NCBI RefSeq assembly: GCF_000807925.1
Contig: NZ_JRVC01000019.1
Coordinates: forward strand, 34,697 to 98,696
Origin: Novosphingobium subterraneum
GTDB taxonomy: Bacteria; Pseudomonadota; Alphaproteobacteria; Sphingomonadales; Sphingomonadaceae
Direction: 5' to 3'
DNA: 64,000 bases
Shown here: positions 18,501 through 26,051 of the stretch, in pieces
Layout of the letters: each line of letters begins with the position of its first letter
Position numbering within the stretch: the stretch's first letter is position 1
Made by a program: the position numbers and the translations under genes
The notes under the pieces: model-generated
The model's input: only the letters and a program-made list of their open reading frames with translations
What the model was told of the DNA's origin: nothing
Database searches by the model: none

Positions 18501-19162
18501 GGGTGATAGACGCCAACTTCGGGATAGTCGCGCGGCGCTTCGGCCCCGGTCATGCCCCGCCGGGTCAGACGCTCGCCCGCGGCATAACGGTCGATCAGCG
18601 CACGGACCATCGACACCACGTTGTCGTCCGATCCGGCCAGCCAGTATTGCAACGTCAGGAAATAGGCGCGCACGTCCTGCGCGGTGCCGGGAATGAACCG
18701 CAGGATCTTGGGCAGGCGGCGCAGCATGCGCATCTGGCCCGCGCCGGAATTCGCGCCCGGTTTGCCCGATCCACGCAGCTTCTTCAGCATGGCGAGCGGC
18801 CCCTTGGCAGGTGCGTCCATACGGTAACCGCCCATCCGCGTCAGCCGCACCACGTCGCCCGAAGACATCAGGCAGACCATCGCGTCGCAATCTTCACGCC
18901 GCGCTTCCAGCGTCGGCAGAATCGCGCGGATGTGATCGTCGAGGAACAGCATCGTCACGATGACGATATCGGCCTGCGCAATTGCCGCTTTGGTCGCCTC
19001 CAGCGCCTTGCTGCCGGGCCGGTCCCAATCGGTCGCCGCATGCAGCGTGACGCTGACATTGTCCTGCCGCAGTCGCGCATCGGCGCGTTCGACGCCAGCC
19101 TTGAGGTGGTTGTCCAGCGTGACGATCGCGACACGGACCTGAGGGGCGCGGCTACCGGGCAT
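15542..19162 (-). CDS. bchH: Magnesium chelatase H subunit
   Basis: The large porphyrin-binding subunit of Mg-chelatase, 1206 residues. The start MPGSRAPQVRVAIVTLDNH at 19162 overlaps bchB by 11 bases; the extra upstream open frame is a bchB shadow. CobN/BchH-type segments are visible: VTMLFLDDHI and VCLMSSGDVVRLTRMGGY near the start, FPPNSGATGSAAFL in the middle, and FGTHGALEYMPGKQVGLTG, a family signature with the conserved His. With BchI and BchD (42734-45423) it inserts magnesium into protoporphyrin IX. It may also carry the porphyrin to BchM. Confidence 0.98.
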   Translation of the reverse strand: MPGSRAPQVRVAIVTLDNHLKAGVERADARLRQDNVSVTLHAATDWDRPGSKALEATKAAIAQADIVIVTMLFLDDHIRAILPTLEARREDCDAMVCLMSSGDVVRLTRMGGYRMDAPAKGPLAMLKKLRGSGKPGANSGAGQMRMLRRLPKILRFIPGTAQDVRAYFLTLQYWLAGSDDNVVSMVRALIDRYAAGERLTRRGMTGAEAPRDYPEVGVYHPRTEQKFSDSLRLLPTRQGANGTVGLLLLRSYLISKDAGHYDGMIAALEAAGLRVIPGFANGLDSRPVIEKFFLKDGEPVVDAVISLTGFSLVGGPAYNDAKAAEEILGRLNVPYIAAHPLEFQTLEQWGASRQGLLALESTIMVAIPELDGATMPTVFGGRSDGVGKACAGCARACVFESTGPVNAMRACPERVEALAAKVVKIVALRKAERARRKVAITIFNFPPNSGATGSAAFLAVFESLHETLKRMAREGYQVEVPESVDALRDAILKGNAERFGADANVYTRIDADEHVRREPYLAEIEAQWGPAPGKIQSDGSHVHVLGARFGNVFVGVQPGFGYEGDPMRLLFDGDFAPTHAFSAYYRWIREDFGADAVVHFGTHGALEYMPGKQVGLTGKCWPERLLGDLPNFYLFAANNPSEGVLAKRRSGATMLSYLTPPLARAGLYRGFADLKASIERWRMTTDEAERRALEELIWDECDALDVTAESVPELSANLYELERTLIPHGLHVLGKAPAGSERAELVEALMEAGESSAEAIEAALDSCDELGALMHALDGGYVRPAPGGDLLANPEVLPTGRNLHGFDPFRLPTRFACEQGKLQANWLLARHAANGEAAPESLAMVLWGTDNMKSEGAQIAQVLSLMGARPRMDSYGRLAGAELIPLEELGRPRIDVVVTLSGIFRDLLPLQTRMLAEAALLAANADEPLTMNFVRKHSLAHQAEHHCDMETAALRVFSNAEGAYGANVNQLIEGGVWADPDELANAFETRKGYAYGVKGTPVAQRDLLRSALKDVDFVYQNLESVEVGITDLDQYVDSLGGVSRSIARAKGAEAPVYIVDATVGEAKVRTLAEQIDLETRTRTLNPKWFEGMLKHGFEGVRNIEQHVTNTVGWSATTGQVAPWVYQQISETFVLDPAMRERLSQLNPTSSARVANRLLEACERRLWEPDDDTLEALRMASDELEDRLEGVFVGAAPSTITSAIAAE

Positions 19163-20720
19163 AGTGGGCCTTCGCATCATAGAGCGTGGCCAGATCGACC
19201 GCGCCGCGCCCTTGCGAAAGCGCAAAGGCCTCGGTGTTGCGGCGAACCTTTCCGCGCACGAAGAACGGGACTTTCTTGAGTTCCTGCTCGGCCTCGGCGG
19301 TCCACGCGATGGTGGTCGCGGTCGGCAATTCGGCCAGTTCGCCCCGGGTTGAGGGCATCGCTGGTTCCGCCTGTTGCCGTGCCACTGGAGCCGCCCCATG
19401 CAAGTGCGATGGCCCTGCCTCGTCCGAGAACTCGAAGTCGTCGCGGAACATCGTCAGCAGGTGTTCCTCCAGCCCCATCACCAGCGGATGGACCCAAGTA
19501 TCGAAGATCACGTTGGCGCCTTCGAAGCCCATCTGCGGGCTGTGGCGCGCAGGGAAGTCCTGCACATGCACCGGCGAGGAGATTACCGCACAGGGAATGC
19601 CGAAGCGCTTGGCGATATGGCGCTCCATCTGCGTGCCCAAGACCAGTTCGGGCGAGGCATTGAGGATCGCGTCCTCCACTTCGAGATGGTCGTCGGTGAT
19701 CAGCGGCTCGACGCCATAATGCGCTGCCGCAGCGCGCATTTCGCGCGCAAATTCGCGGTTGTAGCAGCCCAGGCCGCAGATCTCGAAGCCCAGTTCCTCA
19801 TGCGCGATCCGCGCCGCGGCAATGGCGTGCGTGGCATCGCCGAAGATGAAGACGCGCTTGCCGGTCAGGTACGTCGAGTCGACCGAACGGCTCCACCACG
19901 GCATGCGCGATTGCGGGTCGGCCAAGGCCTCCGTTGCGTCGACGCCGGCCAGCGCAGCGACTTCCGCAATGAAATCCCGGGTCGCGCCCACCCCGATCGG
20001 CACGGTGCGGATCGCCGGCTGGTGCAGCGCCTGATCCAGCCAACGCGCCGCTTCCCCGCCAACTTCGGGATACATCACGATGTTGAAATCGGCCCGGCCC
20101 AGCGTCCGAATGTCGTCCGGTGCAGCATCCAGCGGGGCGACGCAATTGACGTCGACCCCGAGATTCCACAACAACTTGCGCACTTCGAGCACATCGTCAC
20201 GATGGCGGAAGCCCAGTGCACAAGGGCCGAGCAGATTGACCAGCGGACGCCGACCTTCGCGCGGGGAGGGACGCACGTCCCGATCCACCAGCTGCCGCAC
20301 GACGCGGTAGAATGTCTCGGCCGCGCCCCAGTTCTCCTTGCGCTGATAGCTCGGCAGCTCAAGCGGGATCACCGGGCAGGGCAGCTCCAGCGCTTCGGCA
20401 AGGCCCGCAGGGTCGTCCTGGATCAGTTCGGCGGTGCACGATGCACCCACCAGCAGCGCCTTGGGCGCAAACCGTTCGTAGGCATCGCGTGCGGCGTTCT
20501 GGAAGATGCTCGCCGTGTCCTTGCCCAGATCGCGCGCCTGGAAGGTGGTATAGGTCACCGGCGGGCGCTTGCCGCGCCGTTCGATCATCGTGAACAGCAG
20601 GTCGGCGTAAGTGTCGCCCTGCGGGGCATGCAGCACGTAATGCAGATCCTGCATCGCAGTTGCGACACGCATCGCCCCCACGTGTGGCGGACCCTCGTAT
20701 GTCCAGACCGCCAGCTGCAT
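19152..20720 (-). CDS. bchB: Light-independent protochlorophyllide reductase subunit B
   Basis: A 522-residue NifK-like subunit. It starts MQLAVWTYEGPPHVGAMR, a nearly invariant BchB N-terminus that carries the Asp/Cys region for NB-cluster binding. ASCTAELIQDD is near residue 95, LGCYNREFAREMRA is present, and the C-terminal extension EAEQELKKVPFFVRGKVRRN is typical of BchB. With BchN it forms the catalytic heterotetramer. The gene sits three bases after bchN and overlaps bchH. Confidence 0.98.
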   Translation of the reverse strand: MQLAVWTYEGPPHVGAMRVATAMQDLHYVLHAPQGDTYADLLFTMIERRGKRPPVTYTTFQARDLGKDTASIFQNAARDAYERFAPKALLVGASCTAELIQDDPAGLAEALELPCPVIPLELPSYQRKENWGAAETFYRVVRQLVDRDVRPSPREGRRPLVNLLGPCALGFRHRDDVLEVRKLLWNLGVDVNCVAPLDAAPDDIRTLGRADFNIVMYPEVGGEAARWLDQALHQPAIRTVPIGVGATRDFIAEVAALAGVDATEALADPQSRMPWWSRSVDSTYLTGKRVFIFGDATHAIAAARIAHEELGFEICGLGCYNREFAREMRAAAAHYGVEPLITDDHLEVEDAILNASPELVLGTQMERHIAKRFGIPCAVISSPVHVQDFPARHSPQMGFEGANVIFDTWVHPLVMGLEEHLLTMFRDDFEFSDEAGPSHLHGAAPVARQQAEPAMPSTRGELAELPTATTIAWTAEAEQELKKVPFFVRGKVRRNTEAFALSQGRGAVDLATLYDAKAHYAR

Positions 20721-20723
20721 CGT

Positions 20724-22004
20724 CTATACCCTCAGGATGTCGCGACGGCGCAGAGGCCGCGCGAAGAGCTCGGCGAGGTCACCCGCCTGCTCGAAGCCAT
20801 GGATGGGCGAGAACACCAGCTCGATCGCCCACTTGGTCGAAAGCCCTTCGGCTTCCAGCGGATTGGCAAGGCCCAGGCCGCAGACCGTAAGGTCCGGGCG
20901 GTCGAGCCGCACGCGGTCGAGCTGCAGGTCGACATCCTGCCCTTCGCTCAGCCGGGTCGAGGCAGGCAGCAGTGCCAGTTCGCGCGCATTCAGCTCGCGG
21001 TTGAGGTAGGGCGTGCCCACTTCCACCGGCATCATGCCAAGCTCTGTGTGAAGGAAGCGCGCCAGCGGCAGTTCCAGCTGCGAATCCGGCAGGAACGTGA
21101 TGCGCTTTCCCTCAAGCCGCTCGCGCCAATGGGCGATTGCGCGCTTGGCCCGCTCGCGGCCCGGAGCCACAACGCGGTTGAAGTGCATCCGGTCGATCCC
21201 GAACGCTTCTGCCGCCGCACGCAGCCAGTCGGTCGTGCCTTCGGCGCCGAACGGAAACAGCGCGTCGAGCCGCTTGGCTCCGCGACGTTGCAGCGCCCCG
21301 GTCGTCTCGGTCAGGAACGGTTGTGCCAGCAGGAACACCGTGTTCGGCCCCACCTTCGGCAGTTCGGCCATGCGCTTGGCGGGCAGGAAATGTACTGGCC
21401 CGATGCCCAGCTCGTCGAACAGCCGCTTGAACTGGTCCTCGACGATGTCGGGAAGGGCGCCAACGACGAGCAGGTTGGCCGCCTTGTCTGCGTCGGCTGA
21501 CGGCATCTCGGGCACCAGTGCCGTCAGGCAGGCGTCCTCGCCCTCGGTAAAGGTCGTCTCGATGCCGCTGCCCGAATAGTTGAGGATGCGGGTGGAGCCG
21601 GCAAACTTCGCATCAAGCCGCTGCGCTGCCTTGCCCAGGTCCAGCTTGATCACTTCCGATGGGCACGATCCCACCAGGAACAGCGTGCGGATTTCAGGCC
21701 GCCGGGTCAGCAGCTTGTCGACGATGCGGTCGAGCTCGTCCTGGCAATCGGCCATCCCGGCCAGATCGCGCTCCTCGATGATCGCCGTGGCAAAGCGCGG
21801 CTCGGCAAAGATCATCACCCCTGCCGCGCTCTGCAGCAGGTGCGCGCAGGTCCGTGATCCGACCACGAGGAAGAACGCATCCTGCATCTTGCGATGCATC
21901 CAGATGATACCTGTCAGCCCGCAGAACACCTCGCGCTGCCCGCGTTCGCGCAGGACTTGCGGCTGTGCTGCCGGAGCGCATCCCAGAACGCTTTCGCCGC
22001 TCAT
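20724..22004 (-). CDS. bchN: Light-independent protochlorophyllide reductase subunit N
   Basis: A 426-residue NifD-like subunit. Cluster-binding cysteines are visible in REVFCGLTGIIW, VVGSRTCAHLLQSA and LFLVGSCPSEVIKLDLG. IEVNTTF-like geometry is replaced by NYSGSGIETTFTEGEDA, as usual for BchN. It pairs with BchB. The ATG overlaps the bchF stop by four bases. Confidence 0.97.
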   Translation of the reverse strand: MSGESVLGCAPAAQPQVLRERGQREVFCGLTGIIWMHRKMQDAFFLVVGSRTCAHLLQSAAGVMIFAEPRFATAIIEERDLAGMADCQDELDRIVDKLLTRRPEIRTLFLVGSCPSEVIKLDLGKAAQRLDAKFAGSTRILNYSGSGIETTFTEGEDACLTALVPEMPSADADKAANLLVVGALPDIVEDQFKRLFDELGIGPVHFLPAKRMAELPKVGPNTVFLLAQPFLTETTGALQRRGAKRLDALFPFGAEGTTDWLRAAAEAFGIDRMHFNRVVAPGRERAKRAIAHWRERLEGKRITFLPDSQLELPLARFLHTELGMMPVEVGTPYLNRELNARELALLPASTRLSEGQDVDLQLDRVRLDRPDLTVCGLGLANPLEAEGLSTKWAIELVFSPIHGFEQAGDLAELFARPLRRRDILRV

Positions 22005-22528
22005 GCTACAGCCTCCGCTTGGCCGGTTTCAAGCCGCGCCGCGCGCAGCTTCAGCAGGAACTGTCCAGCGTTGATGACATAGGCGGCATAGCCCGCCAGC
22101 GCGATCTGCATGCGCTGCTCGAAGCTGCCGTAATGGCCCAGCAGCATCACCAGGTACGCGGTGTGCAGCGCGATCACGAGCATCGAGAACACGTCCTCCC
22201 AGAAGAACGCGCGGGCGAACAGCCACTTGCCGAAGACGACCTTTTCCCAGATCGATCCGGTCACCATGATCGCATAGAGCGTGAACGTCTTGACCACGAC
22301 CGAGACGTCGGCAGCCATGGCCCCTTCGCCCCACGCAAGACTACGTAGAACTAGTGCCAAACTGACCAGAAACACCAGGAACTGGAAGGGGGCGAGAAGG
22401 CCCTGCACCAGCGTCCACCGCGTGGAGTCGCGCTTCTTGCGTTCCTCCGCAGTGTAAAGCGTCGGGCGCGCAGCCTGCGGGCCAAGTCCTTGGCCTGCGG
22501 CTCTAAATCTGATCGCGTCCCCTCTCAT
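22001..22528 (-). CDS. bchF: 3-vinyl bacteriochlorophyllide a hydratase
   Basis: A small membrane enzyme of 175 residues that hydrates the C3 vinyl group to hydroxyethyl. The family core LYTAEERKKRDSTRWTLVQ begins near residue 24, followed by four hydrophobic segments and the signature TGSIWEKVVFGKWLFARAFFWEDVFS. It is the first gene of the long bch-puh-hemA operon. Its promoter at 22573-22602 is overlapped by a PpsR box. The basic N-terminal 23 residues are less conserved in appearance, so the start is only moderately certain. Confidence 0.94.
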   Translation of the reverse strand: MRGDAIRFRAAGQGLGPQAARPTLYTAEERKKRDSTRWTLVQGLLAPFQFLVFLVSLALVLRSLAWGEGAMAADVSVVVKTFTLYAIMVTGSIWEKVVFGKWLFARAFFWEDVFSMLVIALHTAYLVMLLGHYGSFEQRMQIALAGYAAYVINAGQFLLKLRAARLETGQAEAVA

Positions 22529-22572
22529 CCGGCCCCTTTCGCGGGCTGAGGCACAAGGCCTTCGAGAACCGG

Positions 22573-22602
22573 AGACTACGCCTCGCCTTGTCCAAGTGTC
22601 AA
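22573..22602 (-). promoter_or_regulatory. bchF operon promoter
   Basis: On the minus strand TTGACA (22602-22597) is followed after 18 bases by TAGTCT (22578-22573). The -35 lies inside the PpsR box at 22597-22614. The same CTTGG just after the -35 and the same TAGTCT -10 recur at the bchG promoter. Transcription would start about 38 bases before the bchF ATG. Confidence 0.65.
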
Positions 22603-22614
22603 TCTATCTTGACG
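22597..22614. promoter_or_regulatory. PpsR box 1 (bchF/ppaA)
   Basis: TGTC-N10-GACG, 18 bases, one base off the palindromic consensus TGTC-N10-GACA known for PpsR/CrtJ. It covers the -35 of the bchF promoter. The presumed binding protein is encoded nearby at 23678-25099. Confidence 0.75.
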
Positions 22615-22639
22615 ACAAATAAAAATGACATATCCGGGT

Positions 22640-22668
22640 TTGTCAGCAACACTTTACAGGCGTAGAGT
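22640..22668 (+). promoter_or_regulatory. ppaA-ppsR promoter with PpsR box 2
   Basis: TTGTCA (22640-22645), 17 bases, TAGAGT (22663-22668) upstream of ppaA on the plus strand. A second box, TGTC-N10-TACA (22641-22658), overlaps the -35 and spacer. Two boxes 26 bases apart in one divergent region fit the cooperative pairs known for CrtJ/PpsR. The regulator pair may therefore control its own expression. Confidence 0.6.
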
Positions 22669-22747
22669 GTTGGCTCCGGTCAGAGTCGAACTATCGATCC
22701 GACAGTCCGGCGGGCGTATCATCGCCCACAGGCCGGAGGGGTCTGCC

Positions 22748-23665
22748 ATGGCGACTGTTTACGGGACTGAGGCCAACGCCAATGCAGCAAGGCGGACACG
22801 TCGCAGGCGTGCTCCGGGCCTGCGACCAGGTTCGACCCACACGGATGGGCACAGTTCCTCGCCGGCCAGAGGCCCGGCGTCGGTCAACAGCCTGATCGAG
22901 GAGCAGATCATTCCCCGTCTCCTGCTTGCTCATTCTTCCGGCGTGCAACGTGGGCGCGTGACCGGCACGCTTTCGGTCGATCCGGCCGACGCCGCCAGCT
23001 TCGCCTCGCTGCCGCTTGATCTTGATGCGGAGGAGTTGCTCGAGGTCGTCGAAGGCTTCATCGCGCGGGGCATCGCGATTGAATCGATCTTCGTCGATCT
23101 GCTCGCCCCTTCCGCGCGTCGGCTTGGCCAGCATTGGGAAGAGGACGAGTGCGATTTTCTCGATGTGACGATGGGCTTGTGGCGGCTGCAGGAAGTCATG
23201 CGACAGGTCGCCTTGCGTTTTCCGGCCGACGACTCCGATGGGGATCGCGCCCGCAGCGCACTCTTCTCCCCGATGCCCGGTGACAGGCATGCACTCGGGA
23301 CATTGATGATCGAGGAAGTCTTCGCCCGGGCCGGCTGGCAAACCGAGGCGCTGATCGAACCCAAGCGTAAGGAATTGCTGCAGATTATCGCCGAAAGACA
23401 CTTTGATGTCATAGGGTTGACCGTCAGTTGCGATTGCACTAACGCGAATCTCAGTGACCTAATTTGTTCCATTCGCAGCGTCTCGCGGACGCCCGGGGTT
23501 CAGGTCTTTATTGGTGGACGAATGGTCAATGCCAATCCGGGTATCGTCGATGAAGTGGGCGCCGATGGCACCGCTCCCGATGCACGATCGGCTCTTGTCC
23601 TCGCTGAAAAGCTGGTTGCCAGGAAACGCGCCGGATCAGTCCGCACCGAATTTCCCCTCGGATAG
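22748..23665 (+). CDS. ppaA: PpaA/AerR-type cobalamin-binding antirepressor
   Basis: A regulator of 305 residues from the ATG at 22748. The frame is open back to 22625 but would run into the promoter and PpsR box. A basic, low-complexity N-terminus (about 45 residues) precedes a helical domain, then a B12-binding/SCHIC-type domain. That domain contains the D-x-H-x2-G motif in PGDRHALGT (near residue 178) and IGLTVSCDCTNANL. In Rhodobacter, AerR/PpaA binds cobalamin or haem and modulates CrtJ/PpsR binding to DNA. Its gene directly precedes ppsR, 12 bases apart. Confidence 0.9.
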   Translation: MATVYGTEANANAARRTRRRRAPGLRPGSTHTDGHSSSPARGPASVNSLIEEQIIPRLLLAHSSGVQRGRVTGTLSVDPADAASFASLPLDLDAEELLEVVEGFIARGIAIESIFVDLLAPSARRLGQHWEEDECDFLDVTMGLWRLQEVMRQVALRFPADDSDGDRARSALFSPMPGDRHALGTLMIEEVFARAGWQTEALIEPKRKELLQIIAERHFDVIGLTVSCDCTNANLSDLICSIRSVSRTPGVQVFIGGRMVNANPGIVDEVGADGTAPDARSALVLAEKLVARKRAGSVRTEFPLG

Positions 23666-23677
23666 CCGGCTCGACTG

Positions 23678-25099
23678 ATGCCTTCCCGCAATAACTCCAT
23701 CGAAGGGAAGCTGCCCTTCGCCAGTGCCCGCACCCATTTCGAGGTGCTCGGGCCGGACGCTGCAGCTACCCTGGCGATGGTGGCGGGCGACCTTGCCTTG
23801 GTCCTCGATGAAGCTGGGCGGATCGTCGACGTGACGGCAAACCCGCGCGAATTTCCGGATGCGCAGCAGTGGATCGGCCGCGAATGGCTCGATACGGTGT
23901 CGGTGGAAAGCCGTGCCAAGGTCATGGAAATGCTGGCCAATGCGCGCAAGGGCGTGACCCAGCACTGGCGCCAGGTCAACCATATCACGAATGAAGGCGA
24001 AGTGCCGCTGCGTTTCGTGGTGGTTCGCCTCGGTGAAAGCACGAACGCCATCGCCATCGGTCGGGACATGCGCGATGCCGCGGCCTTGCAGCAGCGTGTC
24101 CTCCAGGCGCAGCAATCGCTTGAGCGCGATTATCTGCGCCTGCGCCAGCTCGAAGCGCGCTACCGCATGTTGTTCGACCAGTCGGCCGACCCGGTGCTGA
24201 TCGTCGATGCCGAAGCCTTCCGCATTCGCGAGGCCAACCGCGCCGCGCACCAGCTGTTCCAGGCCCGCAACGGCACGCTGCAGGGAGCCAAGCTTACCGC
24301 GCTGTTCTCCCGCCCCGCGCGCGAGCATCTGATCGCTTTCCTCGGGTCGACACTCGTTTCCCCGGGCGTCCTCCCGATCGAGGTGCAGCCCAATAACAGC
24401 GCCGATGCCGTAATGCTTTCGGCCAGCGGCTTTCGCGAACGCGGCGGGCAGTTCCTGCTCATCCGCCTGTCGGGTGCTGCCAGCGCCGCCGAACACGCGT
24501 CGGGCGAGGTGATGCGCGTGATCGAGGCCATGCCGGATGCCTTCGTGCTGACAGACGCCCGCATGCTCATCCAGGCCGCCAATCCGGCCTTTGTCGAACT
24601 TGTCTCTGCCGCCACCGTCGATCAGCTGCGCGGGCGACCGCTGGCGGATTTCGTCGGGCGCCCAGGCATCGATCTCGATCTGATCGACGGCCAGCTTGCC
24701 AAGCACGACATTGCCCGCAATGTCAGCACGGTGGTCGGTGCACGCGATGGCTTCGATGGCGAGCCGGTCGAACTCTCCGCCGTCAAGACCGGCGACGACC
24801 AGACTCACTACGGTTTCGTGATTCGCCCGATCGGGCGGCGCCTGCGCGATCTTCCCGTTACCGCAGACGCCCCGCGTTCGGTCGAACAACTTACCGATCT
24901 CGTCGGGCGCATGTCGCTGCGCGATATCGTGCGCGAATCCACCGACCTGATCGAGCGTCTCTGCATAGAGGCAGCGCTCGAATACACGTCGAACAACCGC
25001 GCATCGGCCGCGGAAATCCTCGGCCTCAGCCGGCAGAGCCTCTATTCGAAGCTTCATCGCTATGGCCTTGGCAATCTGGTAGATTCACTTGACGAATAG
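23678..25099 (+). CDS. ppsR: PpsR/CrtJ photosynthesis gene regulator
   Basis: A 473-residue transcription factor. It has a first PAS-like module (residues about 15-130), a Q-rich coiled linker (AALQQRVLQAQQSLERDYLRLRQ), two further PAS domains (starting at about 165 and 285), and a C-terminal Fis-type helix-turn-helix (NNRASAAEILGLSRQSLYSK, residues about 438-457). PpsR/CrtJ represses bch, crt and puc genes under oxygen and senses redox and light through partners. Boxes matching its known site occur at six places in this cluster. No obvious redox Cys is seen in the HTH of this copy; the Cys in CIEAALEYTSNN lies just before it. Confidence 0.95.
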   Translation: MPSRNNSIEGKLPFASARTHFEVLGPDAAATLAMVAGDLALVLDEAGRIVDVTANPREFPDAQQWIGREWLDTVSVESRAKVMEMLANARKGVTQHWRQVNHITNEGEVPLRFVVVRLGESTNAIAIGRDMRDAAALQQRVLQAQQSLERDYLRLRQLEARYRMLFDQSADPVLIVDAEAFRIREANRAAHQLFQARNGTLQGAKLTALFSRPAREHLIAFLGSTLVSPGVLPIEVQPNNSADAVMLSASGFRERGGQFLLIRLSGAASAAEHASGEVMRVIEAMPDAFVLTDARMLIQAANPAFVELVSAATVDQLRGRPLADFVGRPGIDLDLIDGQLAKHDIARNVSTVVGARDGFDGEPVELSAVKTGDDQTHYGFVIRPIGRRLRDLPVTADAPRSVEQLTDLVGRMSLRDIVRESTDLIERLCIEAALEYTSNNRASAAEILGLSRQSLYSKLHRYGLGNLVDSLDE

Positions 25100-25101
25100 A
25101 G

Positions 25102-25142
25102 TGTCAATTTGATTTGACGCTTGGGGTGCATGGGCATAGTCT
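25102..25142 (+). promoter_or_regulatory. bchG promoter with PpsR box 3; possible leaderless message
   Basis: The PpsR box TGTC-N10-GACG covers 25102-25119. Its end forms the -35 TTGACG (25114-25119), followed after 17 bases by TAGTCT (25137-25142). The bchG ATG at 25149 lies seven bases after the -10, so the predicted transcription start falls on the start codon itself. Confidence 0.7.
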
Positions 25143-25148
25143 TTGCCC

Positions 25149-26051
25149 ATGGCGCAATCTGCAGTCTCTACTGGATTGACGCCGCCTCCGGCGGCTCGTG
25201 ACGTCTTGGAACTCCTCAAGCCGATCACCTGGTTCCCGCCGATGTGGGCCCTGATGTGCGGCGTGGTTTCTTCGGGCGTCTCCCCCCTCAGCCGCTGGAC
25301 CTTCCTCATCGCCGGCATCCTTCTGGCCGGCCCACTGGTCTGCGGCACCAGCCAGGCCGTGAACGACTGGTTCGATCGCCACGTTGACGCGATTAACGAG
25401 CCTGATAGGCCAATCCCCTCGGGCCGCATCGGCGGGCGCTGGGGCCTTTATATCGCCATCGGCTGGACGGTCCTGTCGCTGGCGGTCGCTGCCTTCACCG
25501 GCCCCTGGGTCCTGATCGCCACCGTGTTCGGCCTCGCCTGCGCCTGGGGCTACAGCGCGCCGCCCCTCCGCTTGAAGACCAGCGGCTGGATCGGCCCGGC
25601 CGTCGTCGGCCTCACGTACGAAGGCTTGAGCTGGTTTACCGGCGCCGCCGTGATGGCTGGATCATTGCCACCGATGCACGTTCTCGTGATCCTTGTGCTT
25701 TACAGCATCGGTGCCCACGGCATCATGACACTCAACGATTTCAAGGCCGTGGAGGGTGACCGGGCGACCGGCCTGCGCTCGCTTCCGGTGGTGCTCGGCG
25801 AAAGGCCAGCCGCCTTGCTGGCCAGCGCCGTCATGGCCATCCCGCAAGCGATCGTCGTTGCGCTGATGGTCATGTGGGGACACCACATCTCCGCAGGGGT
25901 GGTCGCAGTCCTGCTCGCCGCGCAGCTCGCGCTCATGCCAAGGCTGGTGTCGGCGCCTGCGCGCCATGCCCCCTGGTACAATGCCACCGGCGTTTCACTC
26001 TACGTGCTTGGCATGCTCGCCTCGGCACTCGGCCTTGGAGGGTATGTCTGA
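25149..26051 (+). CDS. bchG: Bacteriochlorophyll synthase (geranylgeranyl/phytyl transferase)
   Basis: A UbiA-family prenyltransferase of 300 residues with about nine membrane helices. The chosen ATG at 25149 gives MAQSAVSTGL. The core LLKPITWFPPMWALMCGVVSSG is typical of BchG. The first Asp-rich motif is NDWFDRHVDAINEPDRPIPSGR (near residue 80) and the second is NDFKAVEGDRATG (near residue 198). It esterifies bacteriochlorophyllide a with the prenyl tail. The stop overlaps the next gene by TGATG. No ribosome site is obvious before the ATG. Confidence 0.97.
   Translation: MAQSAVSTGLTPPPAARDVLELLKPITWFPPMWALMCGVVSSGVSPLSRWTFLIAGILLAGPLVCGTSQAVNDWFDRHVDAINEPDRPIPSGRIGGRWGLYIAIGWTVLSLAVAAFTGPWVLIATVFGLACAWGYSAPPLRLKTSGWIGPAVVGLTYEGLSWFTGAAVMAGSLPPMHVLVILVLYSIGAHGIMTLNDFKAVEGDRATGLRSLPVVLGERPAALLASAVMAIPQAIVVALMVMWGHHISAGVVAVLLAAQLALMPRLVSAPARHAPWYNATGVSLYVLGMLASALGLGGYV

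Noticed and set aside
17354..19279. Long plus-strand open frame (641 codons) opposite bchH
   Set aside because: It is antisense to the fully conserved bchH, is rich in Arg/His/Ala as expected of a GC-rich shadow frame, and shows no domain.
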